This document shows, one piece after another, positions 7,587-16,780 of a stretch of 64,000 nt of DNA (positions are counted from its first letter, which is position 1; every line of letters begins with the position of its first letter). Source of the stretch: VRUE01 sp035693025 (GTDB taxonomy: Bacteria; Actinomycetota; Thermoleophilia; Solirubrobacterales; 70-9); the NCBI GenBank assembly GCA_035693025.1, contig DASSHI010000027.1:17434-81433 (forward strand). Reading direction: 5' to 3'. The position numbers and the translations under genes are program-made. Below the pieces are notes generated by a model, which saw only the letters and a list, made by a program, of their open reading frames with translations, did no database searches and had not been told where the DNA came from.

Positions 7587-9443
7587 ATGTGTGGAATCGT
7601 CGGATATGTCGGGGGACGCCCCTGTCGGGACCTCCTCGTCGCCGGGCTGGAAAAGCTCGAATACCGCGGCTATGACTCGGCCGGGGTCTCGGTGATCGAG
7701 GACGGACAGGTCGCCAGCGTCCGCGCGGTCGGCAACCTCGCCAACCTGCGGGCGGCGATCGAGGAGCAGGCGAAGGGCGGCGGCATCGCAATCGCGACTT
7801 CGCCGGCGCAGACGGGGATCGCCCACACGCGCTGGGCGACCCACGGGCGCGTCACCAAGGAGAACGCGCATCCCCACAGCGACACCTCCGACCGCGTCCA
7901 CATCGTCCTCAACGGGATCGTCGAGAACCACGCCAAGTTGCGCGAGCGGCTCGAGTCCGAGGGACACGAGTTCAGCTCCGAAACCGACGCCGAGGTCGTC
8001 GCCCACCTGATCTCCAGTCACTACGACGACGACCTCGCCGCGGCGGTCCGCGCCGCCTTCGCCGAGCTGCGCGGGCACTACGCCTTCGTCGCGATGCACG
8101 CCGAGCAGCCGGATCTGCTCGTCGGCGCCCGCAAGGAGTGCCCGCTGGTCGCCGGGGTCGGCGAGGGAGAGAGCTTCCTCGCCTCCGCCATCCCCGCCTT
8201 CCTCGCCGAGACGCGCAGCGCGCTGGCGATCGAAAACGACGAGATCGTGACGATCGACGCCGCCGGCGTGACGATCACCGACGCCGACGGCAACCCGGTG
8301 CAGCGCGAGCCTGAAGAGGTCGATTGGGATGAGGCCGCAGCCGAGAAGGGGGGCTATGAGACCTTCATGCTGAAGGAGATCCACGAACAGGCGGACGCAG
8401 TCGCGGAAACGATTGCCGACCGCCTGCCGGGCGATGAGGGCGTCGACCTCTCGGAGCTCGAGCTCGAGGACGATTACCTGCGCGACCTGAAGCGGATCGT
8501 GATCGTCGCCTGCGGCACCTCCTACCACGCCGGGCTGGTCGGCCGCTACGCGATCGAGGAGTGGGCGCGGGTCCCGGTCGAAATGGACATCGCCTCCGAG
8601 TACCGCTACCGCAACCCGGTGGTCGGCCCCGGCGACCTGGTGATCGGCATCACCCAGTCGGGCGAAACCGCCGACACCCTCGCGGCGATGCGCCTCGCCC
8701 GCGAGCGGGGGGCGAGGGTGCTGGCGGTCACCAACATCATGGGCAGCCAGGCGACCCGCGACGCCGACGCGGTCCTCTACACGCGCAGCGGCATGGAGAT
8801 CAGCGTCGCCGCGACCAAGACCTTCGTCGCGCAGGTGGCGGCGATGTACCTGCTCGGCCTGCGGCTCGCCGAGCTGCGGGGGACCCTGAGCCCGGAGCGG
8901 CTGGCCGAGCTGGTCGCCGAGATGAAGTCGCTGCCGTCGAAGGTCGAGGCGACCCTGGCCGGCTGCGAGGAGCGCGTGCGGGAAATCTCCGCCAGTCACG
9001 GCGACGAGGGGTTCTTCCTCTACCTCGGCCGCCACATCGGCCTTCCCGTCTGCCTCGAGGGCGCGCTCAAGCTGAAGGAGGTCTCCTATATCCCGACCGA
9101 TGCCTATGCGGCCGGGGAGATGAAGCATGGTCCGATTGCGCTGCTCGACGAGTCGACGCCGGTCGTCTGCGTGGCGACCGAGAGCCCGATCCTCGACAAG
9201 GTCCTCTCCAACATCGAAGAGGTGCGCGCGCGCGGCGCCCACACGATCGCGATCGTCACCGCGGGGGACGAGCGGGCCGGCGCGGTCGCCGAGCAGACGA
9301 TCGAGGTCGCCGCCGGCGACTGGATCCTGCAGCCGATCCTGGCGATCCTGCCGCTGCAGCTGCTCGCCTACGACATCGCCCGCTCGCGCGGCCTCAACGT
9401 CGATCAGCCCCGCAACCTGGCCAAGACGGTTACGGTCGAGTAG
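7587..9443 (+). CDS. glmS: Glutamine-fructose-6-phosphate aminotransferase (isomerising)
   Basis: Makes glucosamine-6-phosphate from fructose-6-phosphate and glutamine, the first committed step to UDP-GlcNAc, and feeds GlmM encoded just upstream. 618 residues, a normal length. The N-terminus MCGIVGYVG exposes Cys2 as the amidotransferase nucleophile; TRWATHG and NGIVENH are the family motifs. Two SIS isomerase domains follow (CGTSYHAG, TQSGETADT, and EGALKLKEVSY), and the C-terminus LAKTVTVE is canonical. No glmS ribozyme-like leader is possible in the 28-bp gap. Confidence 0.97.
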   Translation: MCGIVGYVGGRPCRDLLVAGLEKLEYRGYDSAGVSVIEDGQVASVRAVGNLANLRAAIEEQAKGGGIAIATSPAQTGIAHTRWATHGRVTKENAHPHSDTSDRVHIVLNGIVENHAKLRERLESEGHEFSSETDAEVVAHLISSHYDDDLAAAVRAAFAELRGHYAFVAMHAEQPDLLVGARKECPLVAGVGEGESFLASAIPAFLAETRSALAIENDEIVTIDAAGVTITDADGNPVQREPEEVDWDEAAAEKGGYETFMLKEIHEQADAVAETIADRLPGDEGVDLSELELEDDYLRDLKRIVIVACGTSYHAGLVGRYAIEEWARVPVEMDIASEYRYRNPVVGPGDLVIGITQSGETADTLAAMRLARERGARVLAVTNIMGSQATRDADAVLYTRSGMEISVAATKTFVAQVAAMYLLGLRLAELRGTLSPERLAELVAEMKSLPSKVEATLAGCEERVREISASHGDEGFFLYLGRHIGLPVCLEGALKLKEVSYIPTDAYAAGEMKHGPIALLDESTPVVCVATESPILDKVLSNIEEVRARGAHTIAIVTAGDERAGAVAEQTIEVAAGDWILQPILAILPLQLLAYDIARSRGLNVDQPRNLAKTVTVE

Positions 9444-9468
9444 CGGCACCGCTAGGATGCCGGGCCGC

Positions 9469-10962
9469 ATGAAGTCTCGTCTCCTCTTCGTGGCGCTCGC
9501 CGCCACCGCGCTTGCCGCCCTCGCCGGTTGTGGCGGGGGCTCTTCGGGCGCCGACGTCGCTTCGCTGGCGCCCCCCGGGGTGCCGGTCTTCGTCGAAGGC
9601 AACCTGCGGCCGGAAGGGGATCTGAAGGCCAACGTCAACGCGATCGCCAAGCAGGTCGCCGGCGTCGACGACCTGGGCGAGTTCGTCGCCGAAGAGCTCG
9701 AAAGCGCCGCGACGGGCGAAGGCGAATCGCTCGACTTCGAAAAGGAAGTCGAGCCCTGGCTGGGCGAACACGGGGGCGTCTTCTTCGAGCAGCTCGAAGG
9801 CAGCGACTTCAGCGGCACGGGGATCCTGGTCGAATCGACGGACACCGAAGCGACGCAGGAATTCATCGACAAGCACGACGAAGCCACCGAAGGGAGGAAG
9901 GTCGGCATGGTCGGCGACTTCCTCGTCATCGCCGAAAACCAGAAGGTGTTCAAGGAAGTCGAAGACGCCTCCGACGGTGAATCTCTCGGCGACGAAGACA
10001 CCTTCTCCAAGGCGATCTCGGCCGCCTCGGACGGCAGCATCGCCGACATCTTCGTCGACGTCGGCAAGCTGATCGAACAGGGCGGCGGCCAGATCGACCC
10101 GACGGCGCGCCAGATCCTCCGCAACGCCGGCATCGACCCGAGCGAAGCGACGGCCGTGGCGAGCATCGTGCCCGGCTCCGAACAGATCGCGGTCGAGCTC
10201 AGCAGCGACCTCGCGGGCGAGGAAGCGCCGACCGGCGACGCCTCCTCGCTGCTCGGCGAACTGCCCGGCAGCGCCTTTGCCGGCTTCGCCGTCACCGGAT
10301 TCGGCAAGCAGCTCGAAGGGGCGCTCGACAGCCTCGACGCGGAAGGCATCCCGGGCACGGTCCCGCCGCACCAGCTGAGGAAAGGGTTGAAGCAGCTCGG
10401 CATCGACCTGGAAGGCTTCGCGGGCTCGCTGCAGGACGCCGCCGTGTTCGCGACGGGCGCCAACAGGAGCAGCCTCGGGGGCGCCCTGGTGCTGAGCACC
10501 AAGGGTTCCGAAGCGACGAAGGCAATCGGCAACATCGGCCTGCTGCTGCGCCATGTCCACGTCGCCGGGGTCACCGCCCTGAACGGCAAGTACAGCGGCT
10601 TCTCGGTGCACAGCGACGAACTCGGCGACAAGCCGCTGGTCGTCATGGCCAAGGAAGGGAGGGTCGCGATCGGCTACGGCGTGGCGCCGACCGTCGCCGG
10701 CCTGACCAGTGGCTCGGGCGCCGGCAAGACCCTCTCCGACGACCCCGCCTACAGCGACGCCGTCGCCTCGCTCGGGAACACCCCGATCGGCGGCTTCGCC
10801 GACGGGCCGGGCGCCCTGCATCTGGCCGATGCGCTGATTCCCAGCTCCGAAGAAGGCTTCGAGAAGGCGAAGAAGTACCTGAAGAGCATCCGCTTTCTCG
10901 CCCTCGGCAGCGCCAGCCAGGGCGAACTGGCCACGGCCAAGCTGATCATCGGCCTGAAGTAG
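9469..10962 (+). CDS. DUF3352-like lipoprotein
   Basis: 497 residues with a lipoprotein signal peptide (MKSRLLFVALA, lipobox LAGC, cysteine about residue 23). The rest looks like a DUF3352 protein: a long, weakly conserved extracytoplasmic protein of unknown function with the early motif PPGVPVFVEGNL. The start ATG 9469 is preceded by TAGGAT (9453-9458) at a 10-nt spacing; an ATG at 9457 inside that box is less likely. Glutamate codons are strikingly GAA-biased (about 20 GAA to 4 GAG in the first half), opposite to neighbouring glmS. It is not obviously in an operon with glmS. Confidence 0.75.
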   Translation: MKSRLLFVALAATALAALAGCGGGSSGADVASLAPPGVPVFVEGNLRPEGDLKANVNAIAKQVAGVDDLGEFVAEELESAATGEGESLDFEKEVEPWLGEHGGVFFEQLEGSDFSGTGILVESTDTEATQEFIDKHDEATEGRKVGMVGDFLVIAENQKVFKEVEDASDGESLGDEDTFSKAISAASDGSIADIFVDVGKLIEQGGGQIDPTARQILRNAGIDPSEATAVASIVPGSEQIAVELSSDLAGEEAPTGDASSLLGELPGSAFAGFAVTGFGKQLEGALDSLDAEGIPGTVPPHQLRKGLKQLGIDLEGFAGSLQDAAVFATGANRSSLGGALVLSTKGSEATKAIGNIGLLLRHVHVAGVTALNGKYSGFSVHSDELGDKPLVVMAKEGRVAIGYGVAPTVAGLTSGSGAGKTLSDDPAYSDAVASLGNTPIGGFADGPGALHLADALIPSSEEGFEKAKKYLKSIRFLALGSASQGELATAKLIIGLK

Positions 10963-10965
10963 GCC

Positions 10966-12135
10966 TCAGGTCAGGCTGAGCTGACGGCGCTCGCGGACGA
11001 TTCGGAACGGATCGTCCGTCTCGCGTGGCGGCCGTTTGGCGCGTATGGATTCGCGCAGCGCTTTCGGCTCCTCGCCGGCCAGGTAGTAGCGGGCGCGCCG
11101 CTCGCCCACGGTGCGGAGTAGGCCCAGGTCGACCATTCTCTTCAGGTCACGCGACGCGCTTTGGTTACTGATCTCCTCCCCGGTCATCGCCAGGCCGGCG
11201 CTCTGGTAGCTGCCCCGCCTGATTCGCAGCCCATAGGCGGTATCGACGAGCGCCGCGGCGCAGCGCTCGGGCAGCCCGCTGCTTTCGGCAAGCTCGACGC
11301 AGCCGTTCCAGAGCTCCTCGGCCTCGACCCGGCGTCGTTGCAGGGTGCGAATCTGGAGGAAATGAGCGCGTAGGCAGAAACGAATCCAGGGGCGGGCGTC
11401 CCGGTCCGGATGCCACGAGCCGGCTCCGACTTCGCCGAGCACGTCGTAATAGGTCTGCGTGTTGCGACCGAGGAACTCCTCGATGCTCGAGAAGACGGGT
11501 GCGAGCACCCTGTCCCTGGCGAGAACCAGCGTCTGCAGGCATCGCGCCATCCGACCGTTTCCGTCGCTGAACGGGTGGATCAGGGTCAGGTTCAGATGCG
11601 CCATCGCCGCTTTGACGAGCACCGGGCTCGCGTCGGCGCGGAGCTCATCGAGCAGCTCCGCGGCCAGTGCCGGGACCTGGTCGCTTGGCGGCCCCTCGTA
11701 GACGGTCTTTCCCTCATGGTCGATGACGTATACGTCGCCCGGGCGCCATCGCCCCGGGTTCTTGCGCAGATCGTGCTTGATCATCATGAAGTGCAAGCTC
11801 TTCAACAGGCCCTCGTCGACCGCAAGCCGCTCGTCGCCGGCGATCTGGAGGACATAGGTCATCGCGTCGCGATAGCCCGCCAACGCGAGCTGGGTCTCTT
11901 GGTCGGCATCGAGGGTCGGCTCCCCCTCGACCGCCGCGACGACGTCGTCGAGAGAGGCGTTGTATCCCTCGATGCTGTTGGAGCCCTGCACCGCGCGCGC
12001 GAACGCCATCTTCCGGAGCGAGCCGATCCAGCGACGCGGCTCCGCGACCCGGTCGCGAAGCTCGCGGTGCAGCTCGTCGATCAGGTCGAGGACATCCCGC
12101 TCGTCCTCGCGTAGCTCTGGCGCTTGGAAGATCAT
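10966..12135 (-). CDS. Fic-domain protein with C-terminal winged helix
   Basis: 389 residues. The Fic core motif is complete: HPFSDGNGRMAR at 187-198, so AMP (or other nucleotide) transfer to target proteins is expected. An N-terminal inhibitory helix motif S-x-x-x-E-G is present at 52-57 (SNSIEG), the class II arrangement in which a glutamate blocks the active site. Residues about 305-345 (TGEEISNQSASRDLKRMVDLGLL) form a winged-helix DNA-binding domain. Two AT-rich operator-like sites overlap the start (12135-12177), suggesting autoregulation. No separate antitoxin gene is adjacent. Confidence 0.9.
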   Translation of the reverse strand: MIFQAPELREDERDVLDLIDELHRELRDRVAEPRRWIGSLRKMAFARAVQGSNSIEGYNASLDDVVAAVEGEPTLDADQETQLALAGYRDAMTYVLQIAGDERLAVDEGLLKSLHFMMIKHDLRKNPGRWRPGDVYVIDHEGKTVYEGPPSDQVPALAAELLDELRADASPVLVKAAMAHLNLTLIHPFSDGNGRMARCLQTLVLARDRVLAPVFSSIEEFLGRNTQTYYDVLGEVGAGSWHPDRDARPWIRFCLRAHFLQIRTLQRRRVEAEELWNGCVELAESSGLPERCAAALVDTAYGLRIRRGSYQSAGLAMTGEEISNQSASRDLKRMVDLGLLRTVGERRARYYLAGEEPKALRESIRAKRPPRETDDPFRIVRERRQLSLT

Positions 12136-12177
12136 GATGTTTGCAAAGTATCACGCTATGACATTTTGTAAATATCA
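12135..12177. promoter_or_regulatory. Twin operator-like sites upstream of fic
   Basis: Two 19-bp sites share the pattern TGA.rTTTgyAAAkATCA: 12135-12153 (TGATGTTTGCAAAGTATCA) and 12159-12177 (TGACATTTTGTAAATATCA), 24 bp apart. Each is roughly palindromic and together they also form a larger inverted repeat. The stretch is AT-rich in a GC-rich background and contains the likely -10 (GATACT, minus strand) of the fic gene. Confidence 0.6.
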
Positions 12178-12223
12178 TTAGCTCACGGCCGCCGCGCGCA
12201 TATGTGCACGTAGGCTGTCGGAC

Positions 12224-13744
12224 GTGGAGCCCTGGCTCGATCCGTTGTACGACGCCGACGGGATGCGGGCCGTCGATGCGTGGGCGATCGAGGAGATGGG
12301 GGTTCCATCGCTGGAGCTGATGGAGGCGGCGGGGCGGGCGGTCGCCGAGGCCGTGGGCGAGCTTGGGCCGGCGGGGCCGGTGCGGGTCCTCTGCGGCAAG
12401 GGCAACAACGCCGGGGACGGGCTGGTCGCCGCGCGTTACCTGGCCGAGGCGGGCTTCGAGGTCGAGGCGCTGCTGCTCTGGCCGGCGGAGGAGTTGAGCG
12501 GCGACGCGGCAGCGAATCTGGAGCGCTGCGAGGCCGACCACGTCAGTGGCGACATCGGCCCGCGACTGGCCGGGTCGGGTGCGATCGTCGACGCCATCTT
12601 CGGCACCGGCTTCGCCGGCGAGCCGCGCGAGCCTGCGCTTGCGGCGATCGAGGCGATGAACGCCTGTGGCGCCCCGATCGTCGCCTGCGACGTCGCGTCC
12701 GGCGTCGACGCGTCGAGCGGCGAGGTCGCGGGCGCGGCGGTCGAGGCGGACCTCACCGTCAGCTTCCATGCCGCCAAGCTCGGCCACCGCGTCGCGCCGG
12801 GCAAGTGGCGCACCGGGAAGCTGCGGGTCGTGCCGATCGGCGTCCCGTCCGGCGCGCCGGCGGAGCCGGCGGCGGGCGCGATCGACGCGGGAGTGCTCGA
12901 GCTGGCGCCGCGACGGGAGGCGCAGTCGACCAAGTTCAGCTCCGGCCAGGTGACGATCGCCGGCGGCTCGCGCGGGCTGACCGGCGCCGTGCAGATGGCC
13001 TCACTGGCCGCGATCCGCGCCGGCGCGGGCTATGCGACCGTCGCGGTCCCCGCTGACCTCGAGCCGATCTTCGAGCAGGGTCAGCCCGAGGTGATGTCGG
13101 CCGGCTGTCCCGGCGGCGACGGCTGCCTCGCTCCGGGCTCGGCCAAGCCCCTGCTGCGTGCCTTCGAGCGCGCCGCCGCCGGCGTCTTCGGGCCCGGGCT
13201 GGGCCGCGATCCCGGCTCGATCGAGCTGGCCCGCGACGTCGTCCCCCGGATTGCGGCGCCGCTGGTGATCGACGCCGATGGCCTCAACGCCTTTGCCGGT
13301 GAGCTCGCTGCGATCGCAGGGCGCGACGCCCCGACCGTGCTGACGCCGCACGCCGGCGAGCTCGGGCGCCTGCTCCACCGCGATTCGGAGGAGGTCTCCG
13401 CGCATCGTCTCGCCGCCGCCCGCGAGGCCGCCCGTGCCGCCGCCGCCGTGGTCGTGCTCAAGGGCGACGACACGATCGTCAGCGACGGCGAGCGGGTTGC
13501 CGTGAACGTCCTCTCGGCGCCCGCGCTCGCCACCGCGGGCACCGGCGACGTGCTCTCGGGGATGGTCGCGGCGATGCTCGCCCGCGGCCTCGACCCGTTA
13601 GCCGCCGCCTGCGCCGCCGTGATCGCCCACGCCCGCGCCGGCCGCGACGCGGCGGCCCGGATCGGCGCCGCCGAGTCGGTTATCGCCACCGACGTGATCG
13701 AGTCGATTCCGCGTGGGATGCGTCGCGACTACCCGGTCGAATAA
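12224..13744 (+). CDS. nnr: Bifunctional NAD(P)H-hydrate epimerase / ADP-dependent dehydratase
   Basis: Repairs hydrated NADH and NADPH. Residues 1-205 form the YjeF N-terminal epimerase (CGKGNNAGDGLVAARYL). Residues about 225-500 form the ribokinase-like dehydratase with GGSRGLTGAVQMA, LTPHAGELGRL and the nucleotide/catalytic motif TAGTGDVLSGMVAAML. 506 residues, a usual length for the fused enzyme. The GTG start at 12224 has TAGGCT seven nt upstream. It diverges from fic and leads into the CBS-alr-CCA genes. Confidence 0.93.
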   Translation: MEPWLDPLYDADGMRAVDAWAIEEMGVPSLELMEAAGRAVAEAVGELGPAGPVRVLCGKGNNAGDGLVAARYLAEAGFEVEALLLWPAEELSGDAAANLERCEADHVSGDIGPRLAGSGAIVDAIFGTGFAGEPREPALAAIEAMNACGAPIVACDVASGVDASSGEVAGAAVEADLTVSFHAAKLGHRVAPGKWRTGKLRVVPIGVPSGAPAEPAAGAIDAGVLELAPRREAQSTKFSSGQVTIAGGSRGLTGAVQMASLAAIRAGAGYATVAVPADLEPIFEQGQPEVMSAGCPGGDGCLAPGSAKPLLRAFERAAAGVFGPGLGRDPGSIELARDVVPRIAAPLVIDADGLNAFAGELAAIAGRDAPTVLTPHAGELGRLLHRDSEEVSAHRLAAAREAARAAAAVVVLKGDDTIVSDGERVAVNVLSAPALATAGTGDVLSGMVAAMLARGLDPLAAACAAVIAHARAGRDAAARIGAAESVIATDVIESIPRGMRRDYPVE

Positions 13745-13756
13745 CCTCGCGCCTGC

Positions 13757-14218
13757 ATGAAGACCGCGGCCGAGATCATGGACAGCTCCGTGCCGAGCAT
13801 CTCGCCGGACGCGGACGCGCGCAGCGCGATCGAGCTGCTTGCCCAGACCGACAAGGGCGCGATCCCGGTCCTCGACGAGGATCGCAAGGTGATCGGCATC
13901 GTCAGCGAGTCCGACCTCGTCCTCAGCGAGGAGGAGTCGGATCTGCACCTGCCGCACTACCTCAACATCATGGGCGGCATCGTCTTCGTCGGCTCGATGA
14001 AGGGCTTCGAGAAGCGCCTCGACAAGGCCTTTGCGACCAAGGTCTCGGAGTTGATGACGGCGGACCCCGTGACGGTCCAGGAGTACTCAAGCGCCGAGAC
14101 CGTGGCGCGGCGGATCGCCGACAAGCACCACAATCATCTCCCCGTGGTCGACGAGGAGGGTCGCCTCGCCGGAATGGTCACGCGGGCCGATGCGCTGGCC
14201 GCGCTCGTCGAGGGGTAG
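13757..14218 (+). CDS. Two-CBS-domain protein
   Basis: 153 residues, almost entirely a Bateman module: CBS1 at about 1-60 (AAEIMDSSVPSISP, GAIPVLDEDRKVIGIVSESDL) and CBS2 at about 92-150 (VSELMTADPVTVQEY, HNHLPVVDEEGRLAGMVTRAD). Such stand-alone modules bind adenine nucleotides and act as energy sensors or regulators of partner proteins; the partner is not known. It lies between nnr and alr with 12-bp and 3-bp gaps. A TAACCT box lies nine nt before the start. Confidence 0.88.
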   Translation: MKTAAEIMDSSVPSISPDADARSAIELLAQTDKGAIPVLDEDRKVIGIVSESDLVLSEEESDLHLPHYLNIMGGIVFVGSMKGFEKRLDKAFATKVSELMTADPVTVQEYSSAETVARRIADKHHNHLPVVDEEGRLAGMVTRADALAALVEG

Positions 14219-14221
14219 AGC

Positions 14222-15334
14222 GTGAGGCGGGCGGTTGCCCGGGTCGAGCACAGCGCCGTGCGCGACAATTGCGCCCGGCTGAAGGCCGAGCTGGGCAAGG
14301 CGGAGCTGTGCGCGGTGGTCAAGGCGGACGGCTACGGCCACGGCGATGCGGCCTGCGCCGAAGCGGCTCTGGCGGGAGGGGCGACCCGGCTCGCCGTGGC
14401 GACGGCCATCGAGGCGGAGCGGATCGGCCGTCGCTTCGCCCACGTGCCGCTGCTCACCATGGGCGCGCTCACCGTCGAGGAGCTCGACACGGCTCTCGAG
14501 GCCGGCTCGGAGGTTTCCGTTTGGCGGCGCGGCTTCCTCGACCTCCTCGCCGAGCGTGCTCGGGCGCACGGCCGCCCGGCGCGCGTCCACGTCAAGTACG
14601 ACAGTGGCATGGGCCGCCTCGGCAACCCGGACCCCGGCGAGGTGCTCGACCTGCTGCGTGCCTGTGCCGCCAGTCATGACCTGCAGCCCGCCGGTGTCTG
14701 GACCCACCTCGCCACTGCGGACGAACCGGAGTCCGACGGCGGCTTCTTCGACGAGCAGCTGGACCGCTTTGCGGCGCTGGCCGAGGCGGCGCGCGGCGAG
14801 ATCCCCGGCATCCTCGCCCACGCCGCCAACAGCGCCGCCGTCTTCCGCGACCGCCGCGCCCACTTCGACATGGCGCGCTGCGGGGTCGCCGTCTACGGGC
14901 TCGATCCGTTCCAGGGCGATCCGGGCGAGCGCGGCCTGCGGCCGGCGCTCTCGCTGCGCTCCTACGTCGCCGACGTGAAGCCCTTCGCGCCCGGCGACAG
15001 CGCCGGCTACGGCCGCACCTGGCGCGCCGAGCGCGAGACCTGCATCGGCGTGCTGCCGCTCGGTTACGGCGACGGCGTCCGGCGCGGCCTCTCCAACGAC
15101 GCCGAGGTGCTGATCGACGGCCGCCGCTTCCCGCTCGTCGGAACGGTCTCGATGGACAACGTGACCGTCGACCTCGGGCCGCAGACCGACGTCGAGCCCG
15201 GGGCGGAGGCGGTTCTGATCGGCTCACAGGGCGGAGAGACGATCCTCGCCGAGGATCTCGCCCGCAGGCTCGGGACGATCAACTACGAGATCACCTGCGG
15301 CGTCTCGGCACGCGTCCCCAGGGTGGGGGAGTGA
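14222..15334 (+). CDS. alr: Alanine racemase
   Basis: PLP-dependent racemase supplying D-alanine for peptidoglycan. 370 residues from GTG. The PLP lysine is in AVVKADGYGHGD (Lys34), and the second catalytic base is the Tyr in SAGYGRTW. HVKYDSGMGRLG and LIGSQGGETI are family motifs. Its stop overlaps the GTG start of the downstream nucleotidyltransferase (GTGA), so the genes are translationally coupled. Confidence 0.95.
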   Translation: MRRAVARVEHSAVRDNCARLKAELGKAELCAVVKADGYGHGDAACAEAALAGGATRLAVATAIEAERIGRRFAHVPLLTMGALTVEELDTALEAGSEVSVWRRGFLDLLAERARAHGRPARVHVKYDSGMGRLGNPDPGEVLDLLRACAASHDLQPAGVWTHLATADEPESDGGFFDEQLDRFAALAEAARGEIPGILAHAANSAAVFRDRRAHFDMARCGVAVYGLDPFQGDPGERGLRPALSLRSYVADVKPFAPGDSAGYGRTWRAERETCIGVLPLGYGDGVRRGLSNDAEVLIDGRRFPLVGTVSMDNVTVDLGPQTDVEPGAEAVLIGSQGGETILAEDLARRLGTINYEITCGVSARVPRVGE

Positions 15335-16752
15335 GCCTCGCCGACCGCCTCGACGCCTCCGCGCTGGTCGGGCTCGCCCGCCAGGCGCTGAGCGGCGCAG
15401 GCGAGGTCTGGATCGCCGGCGGCGCGGTGCGCGACGCGGCGCTCGGCCGCGAGGTGACCGACCTCGATCTGGCCGTCGCTGGGGATCCGGAGCAGGCTGC
15501 GAAGCGGGTCGCCGAGGCGGGCGACGGGCACGCCTTCGAGCTCTCGGCCGAGTTCGCCACCTGGCGTGCGGTCGCCCGCGATCGCACCTGGCAGGTCGAC
15601 GCGACGGCGCTGCGCGGCGAGACGATCGAGCTCGACCTGGCGGCGCGCGACTTCACCCTCGGCGCGGTTGCCGTCCCGCTTGCCGGGGGCGAGCCGATCG
15701 ACCCCTTCGGCGGCATCGGCGACTTGGAGCGCCGCCTCTTGCGCGTCGTCGCCGAGAGCAGCTTCCGCGACGATCCGCTGCGGCTGCTGCGCGCCGCGCG
15801 CCTTGCCGCCGACCTCGACCTGCAGGTCGATCCGGCGACGGTGGCGCTGGCCCGCTCGCAGGCCTCGCTCGCCGCCGAGCCGGCCGGGGAGCGCCTGCTG
15901 GGTGAGCTGCGCTGCCTGCTCGGCGGCGAGGACCCCCTGCGCGGTCTCGCCCTGCTCGACGAGCTCGGTCTCACGGCCGTCGTCCTGCCCGAGCTAGAGG
16001 CCCTGCGCGGCGTCGAACAGGGGCCCAACCACCACCTCGACGTGCACGGCCACACCCTCGCCGTGCTCGAGCGGACGCTCGAGGTCGAGAGCGACCTGGA
16101 GCGCTTCGCCGGCGAGCGAGCCGCCGAGACGCGGGCGCTGCTCGCCGAGCCGCTCGCCGACGAGATGAGCCGCGGCACGGCGCTGCGCTTCGGCGCGCTC
16201 CTGCACGACATCGCCAAGCCGGCGACGAAGGGCGAACGCAACGGCTACGTCACCTTCGTCGGCCACGACAGCGTCGGCGCCGAGACGATCGGTGAGATCT
16301 GCCGGCGGCTGCGCGCCAGCGCGAAGCTGACCCGCCACCTGCAGGGGCTTGCCCTGCATCACCTCCGCCTCGGCTTCCTCGTCCACGAGGCGCCGCTGCC
16401 GCCGCGGCGGGTCCACGAGTACCTGCGCGCCACCGGGCCCGTCGCGGCCGACGTCACCCTGCTCACCGTCGCCGACCGGCTCTCCGCCCGCGGTGGCGGC
16501 CCGTTCGCGACCGAGCAGGCGATCGAGGCCCATCTCGAGCTCGCCCGGCAGATGCTGGCGGCGGCGCTCGACTGGCGCCGCGACGGCCCGCCGCAGCCGT
16601 TGCTGCGCGGCGACGAGCTCGCCGCAGAGCTGGGAATCCCCCCGGGGCCCGAGCTCGGCGACCTGCTGGCCGAGCTGGAGGCCGCCCAGTATGCAGACGA
16701 GGTCGGCACGCGCGAGGAGGCCATCGAGCGGGCGCGGCGCCTGCGCGGCTGA
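15331..16752 (+). CDS. CCA tRNA nucleotidyltransferase / poly(A) polymerase family with HD domain
   Basis: 473 residues. N-terminal class II nucleotidyltransferase head with IAGGAVRDAALGREVTDLDLAV (metal Asp pair in DLDL) and the RRDFT-like ARDFTLGAVAV. Then the arm motif FRDDPLRLLRAARLAADL and an HD phosphohydrolase domain with LLHDIAKPAT and GHDSVGAE. This layout is typical of bacterial CCA-adding enzymes with an HD domain; a poly(A) polymerase role cannot be excluded. The gene overlaps alr by 4 nt and precedes infA. Confidence 0.88.
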   Translation: MSLADRLDASALVGLARQALSGAGEVWIAGGAVRDAALGREVTDLDLAVAGDPEQAAKRVAEAGDGHAFELSAEFATWRAVARDRTWQVDATALRGETIELDLAARDFTLGAVAVPLAGGEPIDPFGGIGDLERRLLRVVAESSFRDDPLRLLRAARLAADLDLQVDPATVALARSQASLAAEPAGERLLGELRCLLGGEDPLRGLALLDELGLTAVVLPELEALRGVEQGPNHHLDVHGHTLAVLERTLEVESDLERFAGERAAETRALLAEPLADEMSRGTALRFGALLHDIAKPATKGERNGYVTFVGHDSVGAETIGEICRRLRASAKLTRHLQGLALHHLRLGFLVHEAPLPPRRVHEYLRATGPVAADVTLLTVADRLSARGGGPFATEQAIEAHLELARQMLAAALDWRRDGPPQPLLRGDELAAELGIPPGPELGDLLAELEAAQYADEVGTREEAIERARRLRG

Positions 16753-16765
16753 TCCGCGGGTCAGG

Positions 16766-16771
16766 TACGCT
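16766..16771 (+). promoter_or_regulatory. -10-like TACGCT of infA
   Basis: TACGCT sits nine nt before the infA ATG with only C/G-rich sequence and no Shine-Dalgarno between them, the layout expected for a leaderless mRNA. Confidence 0.45.
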
Positions 16772-16780
16772 CCCCGCCGC

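Noticed and set aside
7338..10652. Very long minus-strand open frame of over 1000 codons opposite glmM, glmS and the lipoprotein gene
   Set aside because: Low-complexity Arg/Asp/Val-rich translation with no family motifs; it is the GC-rich antisense shadow of three well-supported genes.
11714..12787. Minus-strand frame spanning from fic across into nnr
   Set aside because: The upstream part is antisense to nnr and the downstream part is out of frame with the Fic domain.
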